Shown here: positions 21,115 to 31,973 of the stretch, in pieces | How the letters are laid out: each line of letters opens with the position of its first letter | Numbering within the stretch: the first letter of the stretch is position 1 | NCBI GenBank assembly: GCA_934045075.1 | Contig: OW203725.1 | Coordinates: 23,475,714-23,539,713 of the forward strand | Length of the DNA: 64,000 nt | Source of the DNA: Yponomeuta sedellus | Taxonomy: Eukaryota > Arthropoda > Insecta > Lepidoptera > Yponomeutidae | Direction of reading: 5' to 3' | The notes under the pieces: model-generated | Told to the model about the DNA's origin: nothing | What the model saw: only the letters and a program-made list of their open reading frames with translations | Database searches by the model: none | Made by a program: the position numbers and the translations under genes

Positions 21115-21660
21115 TTGGTGTGTTTTTTTTTTGATTTTTTTTTAATAGGTAAGGTGTTTCGGAAGAAGAAGAAAAAGACAAGATTGCTACAGAATTATTG
21201 GCTGACTTGATAAACGTTGTTTTGCTATACTGCCGCACTCACATATTATCTGCCGAATATTATATGTTATGTAAATAATAAAATTATTTTATACTTTAAT
21301 CATTACATCTAGACATAATTTTGGCATACCTGGACGGGTAAAATGTGTAGATCGCTATTTATTATATTAACCACCAATTGTACGACATTTCAGGAAAATA
21401 AACTATTTCATTTCTCAGAGACGTGTATTAAATTTAATGTTATCATTCTTTTACTTATTATAAATGAAACAAAAAAAGCATACTTTAACGGAGATTAACT
21501 TTTAATTGACGTTTCTGAGTGCGGCAGTAAGTAGCCTAGTACTATTCTCAGGCCTACTAAACTAGGTAAACGAAAAAATTCACAAAAATCGGCGAAGTCG
21601 TTTTGGAGGAGATTGATAACAAACACTGTGCCAGGAGATTTTTAATATTAGATGTGTGAG
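21115..21660. other. no gene recognised
   Basis: AT-rich. GACTTGATAAACG / CTGCCGCACTC and TGAGTGCGGCAG (21516) are an inverted pair about 290 bp apart, perhaps ends of a decayed MITE. Confidence 0.3.
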
Positions 21661-21679
21661 ACCCACTCTCCCTTCAATA

Positions 21680-22147
21680 TTAACCCTTGTTTGTCCCCAC
21701 TGCTAGGGCACGGGTCTCCTCCTGCATCGCAGAAAGGTTAGGCCATACTCCACCACGAGGCCAAGCCCGGTTTGGTGGATGATTGTAAGACAGTGGCGGA
21801 TGAAATGAAATGAAATTTATTTGTCTCCCAAAATTCTTTAACAGGTATCCTTAAAATTACGGTATTTTATTATATTCATGTACAGTTAGATAGTTTTTGT
21901 TTAAAGACTTATATCTTACTGTTAAAAGTTATCAAGCCGCCCATAAGGCCTCTGACATGGCTTAACCACTGCCATTACATGACAGCCGGCACCATCGGCT
22001 TAGAGTGCCTTGCGAAGCACAGAAGTGACAGAAAAAATGCCACTAGCGGTGGTCACAGGAAGGTCACCCATCCTGACCGCACCTGTTGTCGCTTAACTCA
22101 AGTGATTGATTCCTATCACTCGATTCGACTAGGCCACGAGCACTTCT
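21680..22147 (-). repeat. 5S-SINE split by an insertion
   Basis: The SINE runs 21680-21799, is interrupted at GACAGTGGCGG by about 115 bp (21800-21914, ATGAAATGAAATGAAATTTA at its left), then resumes with CTTACTGT...AAGTTATCAAGCCGCC to GGCCACGAGC. Confidence 0.7.
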
Positions 22148-22594
22148 TCTCTCTCTTTCTGGTGAAACAATTTCAAGCTTTTAATTCAACTAAGTATACT
22201 TCAAAATTCTACCTGTCTAGCTATAGAGGATCCATGTCATTTAGTAAATCTTAAGCTGTAACACGCAATTAGAACCTTCACGAATAACTTGGACAATAAA
22301 AAGCATTTACAAAAGCAATTACTAAAATTGAACATAAAAATTTTGGTTAATTTGCGCTACATGTCATGGGTGTATGCAGTCTACTTTAGACCTACTTTGT
22401 ATAAAGTATATTTTTTTATTTCTAAGATTTGCTATTTGCATGTCTAGCTACCAACGTGTCAATTGTAGCAAATACTCGGGATGTGCTGAAAATCAGCGCT
22501 GCGTTGATGTTTGCACACGCAGCATTTAGCTGAGCATATCTTTATTATCGCATAGCGTGTCTATTCACTAAATTAACTGAGTATGTAATTAACA

Positions 22595-22789
22595 AAGGGC
22601 CTGTTTCACAATCTGCAAATAAAGTTCCGGATAAGCTATCTGCAACCAGGGCTGCCGTTTGTTCTAAATTTAAATAAATATTCCTATATTGCGTGTGTTG
22701 TTTTATGGCTTCAAATTTAGAACAAACGGCAGCCCTGGTTGCGGATAGCATATCCGGAACTTTATTTCCAGATTGTGAAACAGGCCCTT
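22595..22789. mobile_element. MITE-like element with 77-bp inverted repeats
   Basis: 22595-22671 pairs with 22713-22789 (sum 45384) around a 41-bp loop; ends AAGGGCCTGTTTCACAATCT. Four or five mismatches, no indels. Non-coding. Confidence 0.8.
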
Positions 22790-22807
22790 AGTCTACTTTA
22801 AGTTTTT

Positions 22808-22895
22808 TCTAAGGCTAACACGAGCACTGAACATAATAAAAACTGTTTTTATACGGATTTTACTCGTTTATGGTTTTAGCATGAGAACCAGTGCT
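22808..22895 (-). mobile_element. Penelope-like end fragment
   Basis: CTAACACGAGCACTGAACAT and AATAAAAACTGTTTTTATAC match, inverted, the end of the 184-bp insertion at 40132-40315. Confidence 0.4.
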
Positions 22896-22971
22896 TAAGT
22901 GCATGAGACCCCCTTGTGTGACTGTAATGAGTTAATTTTAATTTCAATTAATAATCAATATTAATGAAACA

Positions 22972-23130
22972 AACTTTTCCAGTTTGTCTCGGGTCTTGGA
23001 TGTTATCTATGTATTTATTGTATTAAATCTATCGTCGAGTTAGCACCTATAACACAAGTCATTTAGTTGTACTTAGTATAGGGCTAACGAGATCTGTGTA
23101 ATATGTCCATGAATATTTATTATTATTATT
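22972..23130 (+). repeat. SINE-C body without tRNA head
   Basis: AGTTTGTCTCGGGTCTTGGA to GTAATATGTCCATGAATATT, followed by (TTA)n. 5' truncated. Confidence 0.7.
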
Positions 23131-23419
23131 ATTATTATTTTTAGTTTCATGTAAAATAACTGGTTTACAAATTTAATTTTAACTTCAATTAATAATAATG
23201 AATATTGTTGAATTTATATAAAATAATTGGTTTGCCTATTTTGGAACGTAACTTCATATTTAACTTTTGTAATTTTTGCCGAGGATAGTAAACTAACAGT
23301 TCATGCTTTCAAAAAGACACCTGCCCGTATAAAAAAGGTTAAACTATTTTAAGTTTATTAAACCATTTTTCAATTTCAATAAAACAAAAAAAAAACTCAA
23401 AAACAATCATAGAATTTAA

Positions 23420-23714
23420 ATAGATGAGCCGGAGCACTTTTCAAGAGCCCCACTTACTACGCGCTACGCGGCCTACAGCCTCCGTAGCGGGAGGCTGGCA
23501 GGGGGCGGGCCCGGCCTTCCTTCGGCCGGCAAGCAACGCCTTCCGCGGCGGCCGCGAGCCAGTCCGCACTGGCAGCCCGCCGCGCGCGCACGCCGCTCCA
23601 GACAGCCGCCGCGACGTACGAGTGAAAATCCCAGTTTAAAAAAAGTTTTTCGTTGTTCCCGTTCTGTTTTTACAGTGTTGTGTGGTGATGGTGCGCCAGG
23701 GAGGAGGTTAGGAC
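23420..23714 (+). promoter_or_regulatory. GC-rich promoter / 5' UTR island of ush
   Basis: An abrupt GC and CpG island within AT-rich DNA, with a GC-box (GGGGCGGGC, 23502-23510) of the SP/KLF type. A tract TTCTGTTTTTACAG ending at 23675 could be a 3' splice site of a 5' UTR intron, so transcription may begin in this island or upstream. No TATA box seen. Confidence 0.6.
23688..23711 (+). promoter_or_regulatory. short in-frame upstream ORF
   Basis: ATG GTG CGC CAG GGA GGA GGT TAG (MVRQGGG) ends three bases before the ush ATG and is in the same frame, so the stop prevents an N-terminal extension. It may limit initiation at 23715 if the leader contains it. Confidence 0.5.
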
Positions 23715-23754
23715 ATGTCGCGTCGCAAGCAGAGCAACCCGAAGCCGCTGAAAC
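23715..23754 (+). CDS. ush: u-shaped (FOG/ZFPM homologue), first coding exon
   Basis: ATG at 23715 encodes MSRRKQSNPKPLK plus the first base of the next codon, ending at a perfect GTGAGT donor (23755-23760; phase 1). The peptide is the FOG repressor motif found at the extreme N-terminus of FOG-1/FOG-2 and, in related form, of SALL and BCL11 proteins; it binds RBBP4/p55 and recruits NuRD. The SNP following RRKQ is closest to FOG-1. Ush is a multi-zinc-finger GATA cofactor (Pannier, Serpent) acting in the nucleus. In vertebrate FOG genes the same peptide also forms a tiny first exon. No following exon is in the window, so the first intron exceeds 40 kb. Alternatives: spalt-like or BCL11-like; linkage to cbt favours ush. 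Too short for ordinary ORF detection. Confidence 0.78.
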
Positions 23755-23879
23755 GTGAGTTGTTGCGGGATTTCGTGTTTTTTTTTTGCTTTCCTGGTTT
23801 GAAAAGTTGGGCTGTTTGTTTTTCTGAGATGCCACTGGCCAGTTATGTTATTTAACTTTAGTTCTGAAGCACGCAATTT

Positions 23880-24440
23880 CGAAAATTATGTGTTTTCATT
23901 GTATTACAATTTGTACCAAAATAACTAAATCAGGACCTACATGAAGGTAAAAAATATTACACAAAACAATTTTCCCATTGGAATTCCTTATCCCGTTTAC
24001 CGCTTTCGTCGATAAGGTCAGCAAAATAAGAATATTGTTAAGCGCATTGAAAACCAATTACTTATTTTGCGTGTTTTCATGTTTTCTGATAAGCAAGGCA
24101 CCAGTCTTATGTCTTTTAAATTTTATTTGCATTTAAAAGTCACTATTGGTTCCTCTTTTTATCGTATTATTAGTTCTACGGTTGCAGGAAGTTCTTAAAA
24201 CTTTTCTTGTACAAAAATAAATTAATAAATGCCATTTTATATCCACCGACCGTAAGGTGTATACTAAACGACAGTACGTTACACCAGGCAGAGTGTACTT
24301 TTATACTCTACTCTGTTCCTTTTACCTTGCACGTGTTGTTCACTATACCTACATGTTGTTTTAACCAGACAGTACTAATGAGATATCAGATAACCGGCTA
24401 AAAGTTTTTCTGTATCTACTGTTTTCGAAGTAAATAGTAA
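23880..24440. other. single-copy-looking intron start
   Basis: About 560 bp after the first exon without any recognised repeat; such promoter-proximal intronic DNA often holds enhancers, but no specific site is claimed. Confidence 0.3.
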
Positions 24441-24627
24441 TCTCTATAATATAAAAATGAATCGCTGAATGTGTTGGTAAGCGCAAATCTCGAGAGCAGC
24501 TGAACCGATTTCGCTAATTTTTTTAGAGTATTCCTTGAAATACGAGGATGGTTCTTACGGAGAGAAAAACAAAGAAAAAATTAAAGAACCAAGTGTTAGG
24601 TGGCACGACATTCGCTGGGTCAGCTAG
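24441..24627 (+). mobile_element. Helitron-like H1 copy, both ends intact
   Basis: 5' TCTCTATAATATAAAAATGA, internal CTCGAGAGCAGCTGAACCGA, 3' TTCGCTGGGTCAGCTAG then T: the canonical TC...CTAG|T arrangement. About 187 bp, non-autonomous. Confidence 0.6.
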
Positions 24628-24908
24628 TATAAGTATATATAAAACGAAGTTTGGTTAGGTATAAACTTCGACACAAGAACGGCTGGACCATTCTTTGATT
24701 TGTTGCATTTGTCTTCGCTCCGAATTTCAGAATTCTATGGGAATATAACCACTAACATAACCATTAGTAACAACTACGTAACGGGAACGTAAAGGGAACA
24801 TAACTGTATCTATTAGGGACGAGGGAAAAATCTTGACAATTATAGAAAAATATTAAAAACTATAAAAAAATACCTACAATCCAATTGCTGAGCATTACTA
24901 ACTACTAT

Positions 24909-25252
24909 CGCTCGTAGCCCTGGCTGCCTGAGTGATCTTAAACAATTACGAAGGTTAAGCAACATAGGGCGCGTTGCGTGCATGGATGGGGGACTGTCTT
25001 TGACTAACGCTAGTGGCGTTCTTACGAGCGGTTCCGTGCTTCGCAAGGCACCTTAAGGATCTGGTGCCTGGTGCTGGTTATGCCAAGTCAGTGGCCTCAG
25101 GGCGGCATGAAAACTTCTGACAGTAAGGTTAGCCACTAGTCTTGCAAGCCTCCACCAATCCGGACTTGGCCCCCGTAGTGGAGTATGGCCTATCTTCCTC
25201 AGGGAAGAGAACCGTGCCCCTCGGTGGGGACATAATGGGTTGACGATGATGA
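24909..25252 (+). repeat. 5S-SINE, older subfamily
   Basis: CGCTCGTAGCCCTGGCTGCC, GTTAAGCAACATAGGGCGCG, GGATGGGGGACTG; 3' end CATAATGGGTTGACGATGAT. Very 5S-like head. Confidence 0.75.
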
Positions 25253-25497
25253 TTCCAAACCAGTCTTAAGCTGAGATTGGCGTTTGAGTACGCTTCAGGG
25301 CCAGTTTCTGAATTGAGAATTTCGCTGAGTAAATACTCAACTGTAGTTCTGTCTCTTTAAATTTTTCAGCAAAGAGCGTGACAGAATGTTACTTACGTAT
25401 TTACTTAGTGAAATTCTCAATTTTAAAACCGGCTCTTAGATATTGAAGCATTTCATATACTCTCAAAGTGTATAATGTGCAATAAGGAGTATTCGTT

Positions 25498-25862
25498 ATC
25501 AACCCTTGTATGTCGCCACTGCTGGGGCACGGGTCTCTTCCTGCATCGCAGGAAGGTTAGGCCATACTCCACCACGGAGGCCAAGTCCGGGTTGGTGGAG
25601 GATTGTAAGACAGTGGCGGGCCATACTGTCAGAAGTTGTCAAGCCGCCCGTAAGGCTTCTGACATGGCCTAACGACTGCCATTACATGACAGCTGGCACC
25701 AACGGCTTAGCGCGCCTTGCGAAGCACGGAAGCGCTCAGAAAAAATGCCACTAGCCGTAGTCACGGGAGGGTCACCCGTCCTGCACCTTACCGCGCCTGT
25801 TGTTGCCTAACTCAAGTGATTGAATTCAATCACTTGGTTGGACTAGGCCACGAGCGTTTTCG
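25498..25862 (-). repeat. 5S-SINE, nearly full length
   Basis: Minus copy from ATCAACCCTTGTATG to the head GGCCACGAGCG; contains GGGTCACCCGTCCTGCACC (5S box C complement) and the palindromic AGTGATTGAATTCAATCACT in place of the ancestral 5S arm. Confidence 0.8.
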
Positions 25863-25869
25863 CGCGCGC

Positions 25870-26350
25870 GTAATAAGGAGTATTAATCAGATCTAATATT
25901 TCCGATCCTCCTTATTGGCCAACCTTGTACCTACATATTTATTTCTCGAGGGTTATTTTTACTTGCCTACGCCAAAGTGCTCGGGAGTTCGTTCAACCCG
26001 CTATATCAGGAAAGTTAATGTATTCTTTGATTGTTTGTGTATCACGGTCGCAACTGATAGCCGACGGATACAGTTACAATTATTGATATACATAAGTGTT
26101 CACTTAAGTATTATGGAGATACAGGAATGATCTAGAAAGGGCTGGCTGATAAATTGGCGATAAAACACTAGTGTAACACGAAAATTTACGAAGATAAAAC
26201 CAGATCTTGAGAAATATTCACGTTGGTTTTTTCCTATCTGCCTTATCTAGGCATCTGAAATAAGGGGAATATACTGATATCTGTTATTATCTACTTACGT
26301 AGTTTGAACTTGTAGAATCCATTAAATGAAAGTGATTAATATTACGGGGA
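25870..26350. other. no gene recognised
   Basis: AT-rich single-copy-looking intron sequence; 25915-26130 frame lacks any recognisable domain. Confidence 0.3.
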
Positions 26351-26354
26351 AGAT

Positions 26355-26445
26355 AAAAAGTATCCGGAACCGGCGTGCGTGCAACGACTAATGAACGTTG
26401 ATGCAGCGAAGGTTAGTTATCTGTTAAGATCGTGGCAATCCGCTA
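26355..26445 (+). mobile_element. LINE ORF2 C-terminal scrap
   Basis: GGAACCGGCGTGCGTGCAAC and GAACGTTGATGCAGCGAAGG match the end of the LINE at 6640-7182. Confidence 0.5.
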
Positions 26446-26449
26446 CTTT

Positions 26450-27214
26450 ACTGTCTTTTCAAGTAAGTCTTAAATGCTAAATATCTCTTCCATTAGACAG
26501 AAAAATATTTTAGTATATTTATTGAGGACCTAAAAGCATAAAAAAATATTTTAAAACGCGGTCAGCAATCTTTAGACATTTGAAGACCTGAAGGCTTGTA
26601 AACAAAATTTGACATTCAACAACTGTAAGTGATCTGTGAGCGTAGTGAAATAACATGATTTCATCGAATTTACATGCAAAATTGCTATTATCATTATTGC
26701 ATTGTTCGAGAATGCAATACCATGTCAATAAAGACCCCCGGGAAGTTGTGGATTCGTGTACCCAGTGAAATAAACATACGAAAATATTGGCTCAAACTTG
26801 CCAAAAGAGACCTATATTTTATCGACTGAATCTCGAATTTATTTATGTGAAGATCACTTCGATGTAAGTCCTATAATAATCATGCCCAGTCGCTGTGGCT
26901 GACAGATGTTTGTTTACAAACCAAAGATGCTTTCAGAAATTATTTTTTAAATTTGCAAATTTTGCAGCCATCCTTCATACTTACTTAGCAAAGTCAATAT
27001 TTTACAGTTTCTTACGTTAAACACAACGGGAAATAATTATTTATCGTGTTATATTTGATGCGATTCAAGTAGCGGATTGTTAGTCCCTGGTCCTTACCTA
27101 CCCCTCTGGGATACTGGAGGGCGGCTATGTTATGTTTTGATTAATATTAATATTTGAATCTGAAGAACAATTAAAATTAACATAAAAATGCGCTTAAAAA
27201 CCTACAAAAGGGAA
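26450..27214. other. mostly unassigned
   Basis: Nothing recognised apart from GTTAGTCCCTGGTCC ... CCTACCCCTCTGGGA (27078-27115), a remnant of the LINE end also at 7141-7215. Confidence 0.3.
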
Positions 27215-27372
27215 TTGTCCATATATAGCCTTTATACGTCCTACTGCGGGGCACAGGCCTTCTCTCAGAAAGAGAGAGTATGAGTTTAATTACCACGCGT
27301 GCCCATTGCGGATTGGCAATTTCAAGCGCTGAGCTATTTCAGACACCTTAGACACTCAGGTCTCCTCACCTC
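27215..27372 (-). repeat. SINE-D tail
   Basis: CGGGGCACAGGCCTTCTCTC, GTGCCCATTGCGGATTGGCA, AGACACTCAGGTCTCCTCAC. No tRNA head. Confidence 0.6.
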
Positions 27373-27895
27373 ATTATTAAACAAGTTTTATTTAATAAAC
27401 TCGCAGCGCAATCATCCAATATCTGAGGTAAAGGGGTGAAAGTGCCCTTAGCATCGAATCACGCTGTAAACAATATAATCAACTCCATTGTGTTATTGAT
27501 TCGTCACTTGTTGATTCCAATTAAACAACTGACCTTTCTCTATGATAGATAGTGACTTTATCACGGAGAGAAAGTGTGAAAATATTCTTCTGATTGCCAG
27601 GTTATATTGATAGCTGATGTTTGTCTCTTTAGGTTGAACTGTTGTCAATCTTTTTGCGTTCTATTTTCAAATGATTTAAAAATAATAATAGAAGTTGGCC
27701 GTGCATTTTGTTTTTAAATTGAATTTTATGTTCCAATTTTGATTTTATTTAAGTGGCAGGTAATAAATACTTGAACACACAATCAGCATCTTACACGCGC
27801 CATAAAATTAATCAACGCGTTTAATGAAATAACAAGCTGGCCCGGAAAACTTTGTACAGCACTATGATATTTGTTTCGTTATTTTTTCACTATAT
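27373..27895. other. no gene recognised
   Basis: AT-rich intron DNA without identified repeats. Confidence 0.3.
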
Positions 27896-27899
27896 TAAA

Positions 27900-28060
27900 T
27901 TTAAAAACCTATTTAGAGGCTAAAAAATCCACCTATGTCGGGATTCGAACCCGCGACCTCTGGCTATCCGTGCCAGCGCTCTTTCCAACTGAGCTAATGG
28001 GCGACTCACCGGCATCAGTGAAATTTCGTACCTCTTTACAATATTCTCTGTATTACGTAT
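27900..28060 (-). repeat. SINE-A
   Basis: CCTATTTAGAGGCTAAAAAA, B-box GGGATTCGAACCCGCGACC, ACTGAGCTAATGGGCGACTC, ending ATTCTCTGTATTACGTA. Confidence 0.75.
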
Positions 28061-28064
28061 ATTA

Positions 28065-28440
28065 ACTTGCTTTTAGATTCTGTTTTTGTTTTTTCTCACT
28101 TAATGTTTTTTCGGAAGAGTCCGACCTGCCTCGGTAGTACGACACAACGCTAGTCGCGCGTTTCGCAATGTTAGAAGTCACGACATTCCAGGAATTTAAA
28201 AATAATTGTCGAATTCTGACGTTTTATCGCCACAAAACGCGCGCCATCGTACTACCCGAAGGTTTCACTCTAATACGCAAGGCTTTAGAAGCTTTGGGGT
28301 GCGAACTAGGGCCCACAATAGAATAAAAATTATAACTTGTTATATAATAAGGTTTTTTTAAAAAGTAAACGTAAGAAAACCTTCACCACTATGACCACTA
28401 TTTTTAGAACCAACAGTCCACAATCTACGATCAGTAATCT
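28065..28440. other. unassigned, GC-rich patch
   Basis: GGTAGTACGACACAACGC (28133) and GCGCCATCGTACTACC (28240) face each other with nearby GTCGCGCGTTT/AAACGCGCGC, suggesting an old about 125-bp inverted-repeat element. Confidence 0.35.
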
Positions 28441-28724
28441 ACACTTTAGATAGATTTATTGTACATAGAAAAGGAAATTACACAGATATTTTTTAACCCA
28501 AGAGTACAGACGGCGGCCTTAGCACTAAAAGTGATCTCTTCAAGACAACATTTGGATGGTCTGGAGCAATATATTGGAGAAGGAAGTAGATGTACAAATA
28601 AATCAAAATATTTCAGATACATATGAATAAAACATGCTTAATTAAGAAAATAATTATACTAACTTTAATCGATTTCCGCCAAAAACGGCCGTTTTTATTC
28701 CATTGGTGGCGCTAGTTATTATTA

Positions 28725-28870
28725 TTAAAATTCTTTATTGCATAAAAAAATTTTGCACATAGGCGAGCTTAATGCTACTTAGCATTATCTACCAGCTAAC
28801 CTAAGTTTTGGAGACAAGATTAGCAGGTAGTGCAATATTAAACAATATAAAATTTACTAAGTTAGCTAGT
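28725..28870 (-). mobile_element. CR1-like LINE tail
   Basis: TTATTATTAAAATTCTTTATTGCA-type start, GGCGAGCTTAATGCTACTTA and TCTACCAGCTAACCTAAG. An inverted partner lies at 45270-45355. Confidence 0.5.
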
Positions 28871-29011
28871 TAGCACCCCAAAGCGCCTTAATAATGGTCG
28901 TAGGAAGGAACGGCTGATCGTCTGTGTAAGTGAATCCGGAAATATGTAAAAAATTTGTAGTCCTAACGAAAGTCTTATATCAATTTTTTCCCCTATATTA
29001 AAGGGAAAAAC

Positions 29012-29127
29012 CTGATCCCGGTGAGTCGCCCATTAGCTCAGTTGTGAGAGCGCTGGCACGGTTAGCCATAAGTCGCAGGTTCGAGTCCCGGCATGGGTGG
29101 AATTTTTAACCTCTAAATATGTTTTTA
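29012..29127 (+). repeat. SINE-A core
   Basis: GGTGAGTCGCCCATTAGCTC, GAGAGCGCTGGCACGGTTAG, B-box GGTTCGAGTCCCGGCATGGG, tail CCTCTAAATATG. Confidence 0.75.
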
Positions 29128-29139
29128 GGTAAAACTATT

Positions 29140-29454
29140 AATTCTCAACGTTTCGGCAGCGTTGCAGTTGCTATGGTCACAGGTGGCGAGTCATAAAATT
29201 TAATTCTCAACGTTTCGGCAGCGTTGCAGTTGCTGTGGTCACGGATGGCGAGTCATAAAATTTAATTCTCAACGTTTCGGCAGCGTTGCAGTTGCTGTGG
29301 TCACGGGTGGCGAGTCATAAAATGTAATTCTCAACGTTTCGGCAGCGTCGCAGTTGCTGTGGTCACGGGTGGCGAGTCATAAAATTTAACTCTCAACGTT
29401 TCGGCAGCGTTGCAGTTGCTGTGGTCACGGGTGGCCACAGCAACTGCAACGCTG
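29140..29454 (+). repeat. 62-bp minisatellite, five units, ending in a hairpin
   Basis: AATTCTCAACGTTTCGGCAG starts units at 29140, 29202, 29264, 29326 and 29388 (exact 62-bp steps, 0-4 differences each). After the last unit 29405-29424 is inverted at 29435-29454 around a 10-bp loop. Confidence 0.9.
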
Positions 29455-29796
29455 GTGAGTCATAAAATTTTGTAACAGATTTCAGTTACAGTTGAATTCA
29501 TGGCAAGTACTGTCCTTATCATTTACTTATTTCATTGCTTATTAAAAGATAAACCGAGCTTGTGGTAATTTCTTCTTTAGAGATAAAGATATCATTTCAT
29601 GCTAACGTGTCACTAATCTCGAAGTATTTTCTTGCTATCTAAGTATTGGGGTGATAGTTCATGATTCGGTTGGGCTGTTCCATTTAGGTAAAAGGTGACT
29701 ATCATATCCTATTGATAAGACCACGTTATATTACTATCTATGTTACCAATAAAATAAATAGGATTTGATAATTTTTGAGTAGTGAGACACGAAAAT

Positions 29797-30142
29797 GCGC
29801 TCGTGGCCTAGGCAAACCGAGTGTTTGGAATCAATCACTAGAGTTAAGCAAGAACAGGCGCGGTTGAGTATAGGTTGACCGTCCCGTGACTACCGCTAGT
29901 GGCATTTTTCCGTGCATTTCCGTGCTTCGTAAGGCACGTTGGTGCCGGCTGTCTTTTAATGGCAGTCGTTAAACCATGTCAGGGGCCTTATGGGCGGCTT
30001 GATAACTTCTGACAGTAGGGCACGCCACACCACAACCCTCCGCCAACTCGGACTTGGCCCCCGTGGTGGAGTATGGCCTAACCTTACTGCGATGCAGCAA
30101 GAGACCCGTGCCCCAACCGTGGGGACATACAAGGGTTGATAA
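29797..30142 (+). repeat. 5S-SINE, nearly full length
   Basis: GCGCTCGTGGCCTAGG, GAGTTAAGCAAGAACAGGCG, GTTGACCGTCCCGTGACTAC, through to GGGGACATACAAGGGTTGAT. Confidence 0.8.
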
Positions 30143-30259
30143 CGAGACAAGAAAATGACTTAAGTGAGAAAACTAAAATTACACACAGTAGGTTTTATGT
30201 ACCCTGTATAAGTCCCACTGAACACTGATATTATGTGAACAACTTAGAAATCTTCCTTC

Positions 30260-30315
30260 TTCTTCCTCAGGCTATATTAGTCCACTGCTGGACACAGACC
30301 TCTCCTAATGAGCGC
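30260..30315 (-). mobile_element. RTE 3' end scrap
   Basis: CAGGCTATATTAGTCCACTG and CTCTCCTAATGAGCGCTACA. Confidence 0.5.
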
Positions 30316-30336
30316 TACAGTAAACTACAGCACCAC

Positions 30337-30546
30337 GTAAACTAAGGTACTCGGGGCTGCAAGTGTTGCAAATTACTTCAGCCAGATACGTAATACAGAG
30401 AGTATTGTAAGGACGTTCGGAATTTCACTGACGCCGGTGAGTCGCCTATTACCTCAGTTGGGAGAGCGCTGGCACGGTTAGCCAGAGGTTGCGGGTTCGA
30501 GTCCCGGCATGGGTGGAATTTTTAGCCTCTAAATGGGTTTTTAAAA
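30337..30546 (+). repeat. SINE-A
   Basis: GGTACTCGGGGCTGCAAGTG, TTACCTCAGTTGGGAGAGCG, B-box GGTTCGAGTCCCGGCATGGG, tail AGCCTCTAAATGGG. Confidence 0.75.
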
Positions 30547-30604
30547 TATATTCATTCGTACATAGGGAACTCATCATTGCACACTGTTAATTACACTACC
30601 ATAA

Positions 30605-30987
30605 CATCAACCCTTTGTCAGTCCCCACTCCTGGGGCACGGGTATCTTCCTGAATAGCAGGAAGGTTAGGCTATACTCCACCATGGGGGCCAAGTCCGCG
30701 TTGGTGGAGGATTATGAGACAGTGGCCGGCTGTCGGCCACTGTCTTGTCACACTTACTGTCGGGAGTTATCAGGCCGCCCATCAGGCCTCTAACATGACG
30801 TAACGATTACATGACAGCCGGCACCAACGTGTTAACGTGCATTACGAAGCACGGAAGCGCTATGAAAAAAATCTACTTGTGGTAGTTACGGGATGGTCAC
30901 CATTCCAGCACCTGACCGCGCCTGTTGTTACTTAACTCAAGTGATTGATTCCAATCACTCGGTTTGGCTAGGCCACGAGCGCTTCGC
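30605..30987 (-). repeat. 5S-SINE with local inverted duplication
   Basis: Full-length minus copy; at 30719-30752 GACAGTGGCCGGCTG is followed by its near inverse CGGCCACTGTCTTGTC, a small internal rearrangement. Confidence 0.75.
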
Positions 30988-31202
30988 TTAAATACCTAGG
31001 TTGACGACTGATGAAGATTTATAGCTATTCTGCTACAAAAACAAAAAAATAGAGACCTCGTCTAGTAATTTAACACTTATCAGACTTTGTTCCACCGATA
31101 ATTTCTCTCCAAGTTCAACATTTGACTGTCAGTGAGAGATAACTGCGCATTATATCGTTAATTAACAAACAAGCTATAGCGATAGCGATAAATGTAGAAA
31201 AA

Positions 31203-31577
31203 CTCTCGATAAAAGGTGAATGGAACTTGGCTCGACAACGGTGATGTCATTCAAAAACTCACCTCCGGTTTCTCGTAATAGTTTCGTGCCACACACAGCT
31301 ATTAGAACCGGTAATGTCGCTAAAGCATGTTGGCGCAACTTACTGGACATTTTTAGAACAGGCCTCTGACCAGACATTATTCTGATTGGACATTACTCTT
31401 ACTGTACTTTATTCTAATTCAAATTTACCGAAATTAATGGGTTAATTAATTAATGGTGGTGCATGGCACGAAATTATTACGGGAATATTGGTGGTTCGTT
31501 AATTGGTGGTTGGTAATAGTAATTATTGAATGACATCACCGTTGTCGAGCCAAGTTCCATTCACCTTTTATTGAGAG
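31203..31577. mobile_element. MITE-like element with 50-bp inverted repeats
   Basis: 31203-31252 pairs with 31528-31577 (sum 62780), one mismatch seen: GGTGAATGGAACTTGGCTCG in the left arm. 375 bp, non-coding. Confidence 0.75.
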
Positions 31578-31973
31578 AATATTAACTAAAAGATTAATTG
31601 TAGGTTTTACTAAAAAAAAGTTGATCAGCTGGTATTAGAGTCTTATGATGACGATGATGATGATGGAATAAAACGGAGCAAATTGAATGTCATTCTGAAT
31701 CAGTCGCTAGAATTAACTTACAAAGTGCAGATAACACAAAGTTATTTAGTACTCGGCTCCATTACACTCAAGCTATCTCTTATAGAGCGTAATCAGGTGT
31801 ACGGTTGGTAATTATGTGGTGTTATCGACTGGGAACAACTAATGCTATATTCGGTTTATAGACTGTGGGGTGAAATAGGTGTACAGGGATTGTGGGTACA
31901 CGGGGGCAGACTGACATAGTTCGGCTTCCGAATTATTCAATTTAGATTTAAAGTAAAAAAGGCTGTCTTATAA

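Noticed and set aside
23715..23754. spalt/SALL or BCL11 first exon instead of ush
   Set aside because: All share MSRRKQ, but the following SNP is closest to FOG-1 and linkage to cbt fits ush; kept as the stated alternative.
23473..23835. 120-codon minus frame over the ush promoter
   Set aside because: Shadow frame in a GC-rich island; no splice context or known domain, and it overlaps the better-supported plus-strand exon.
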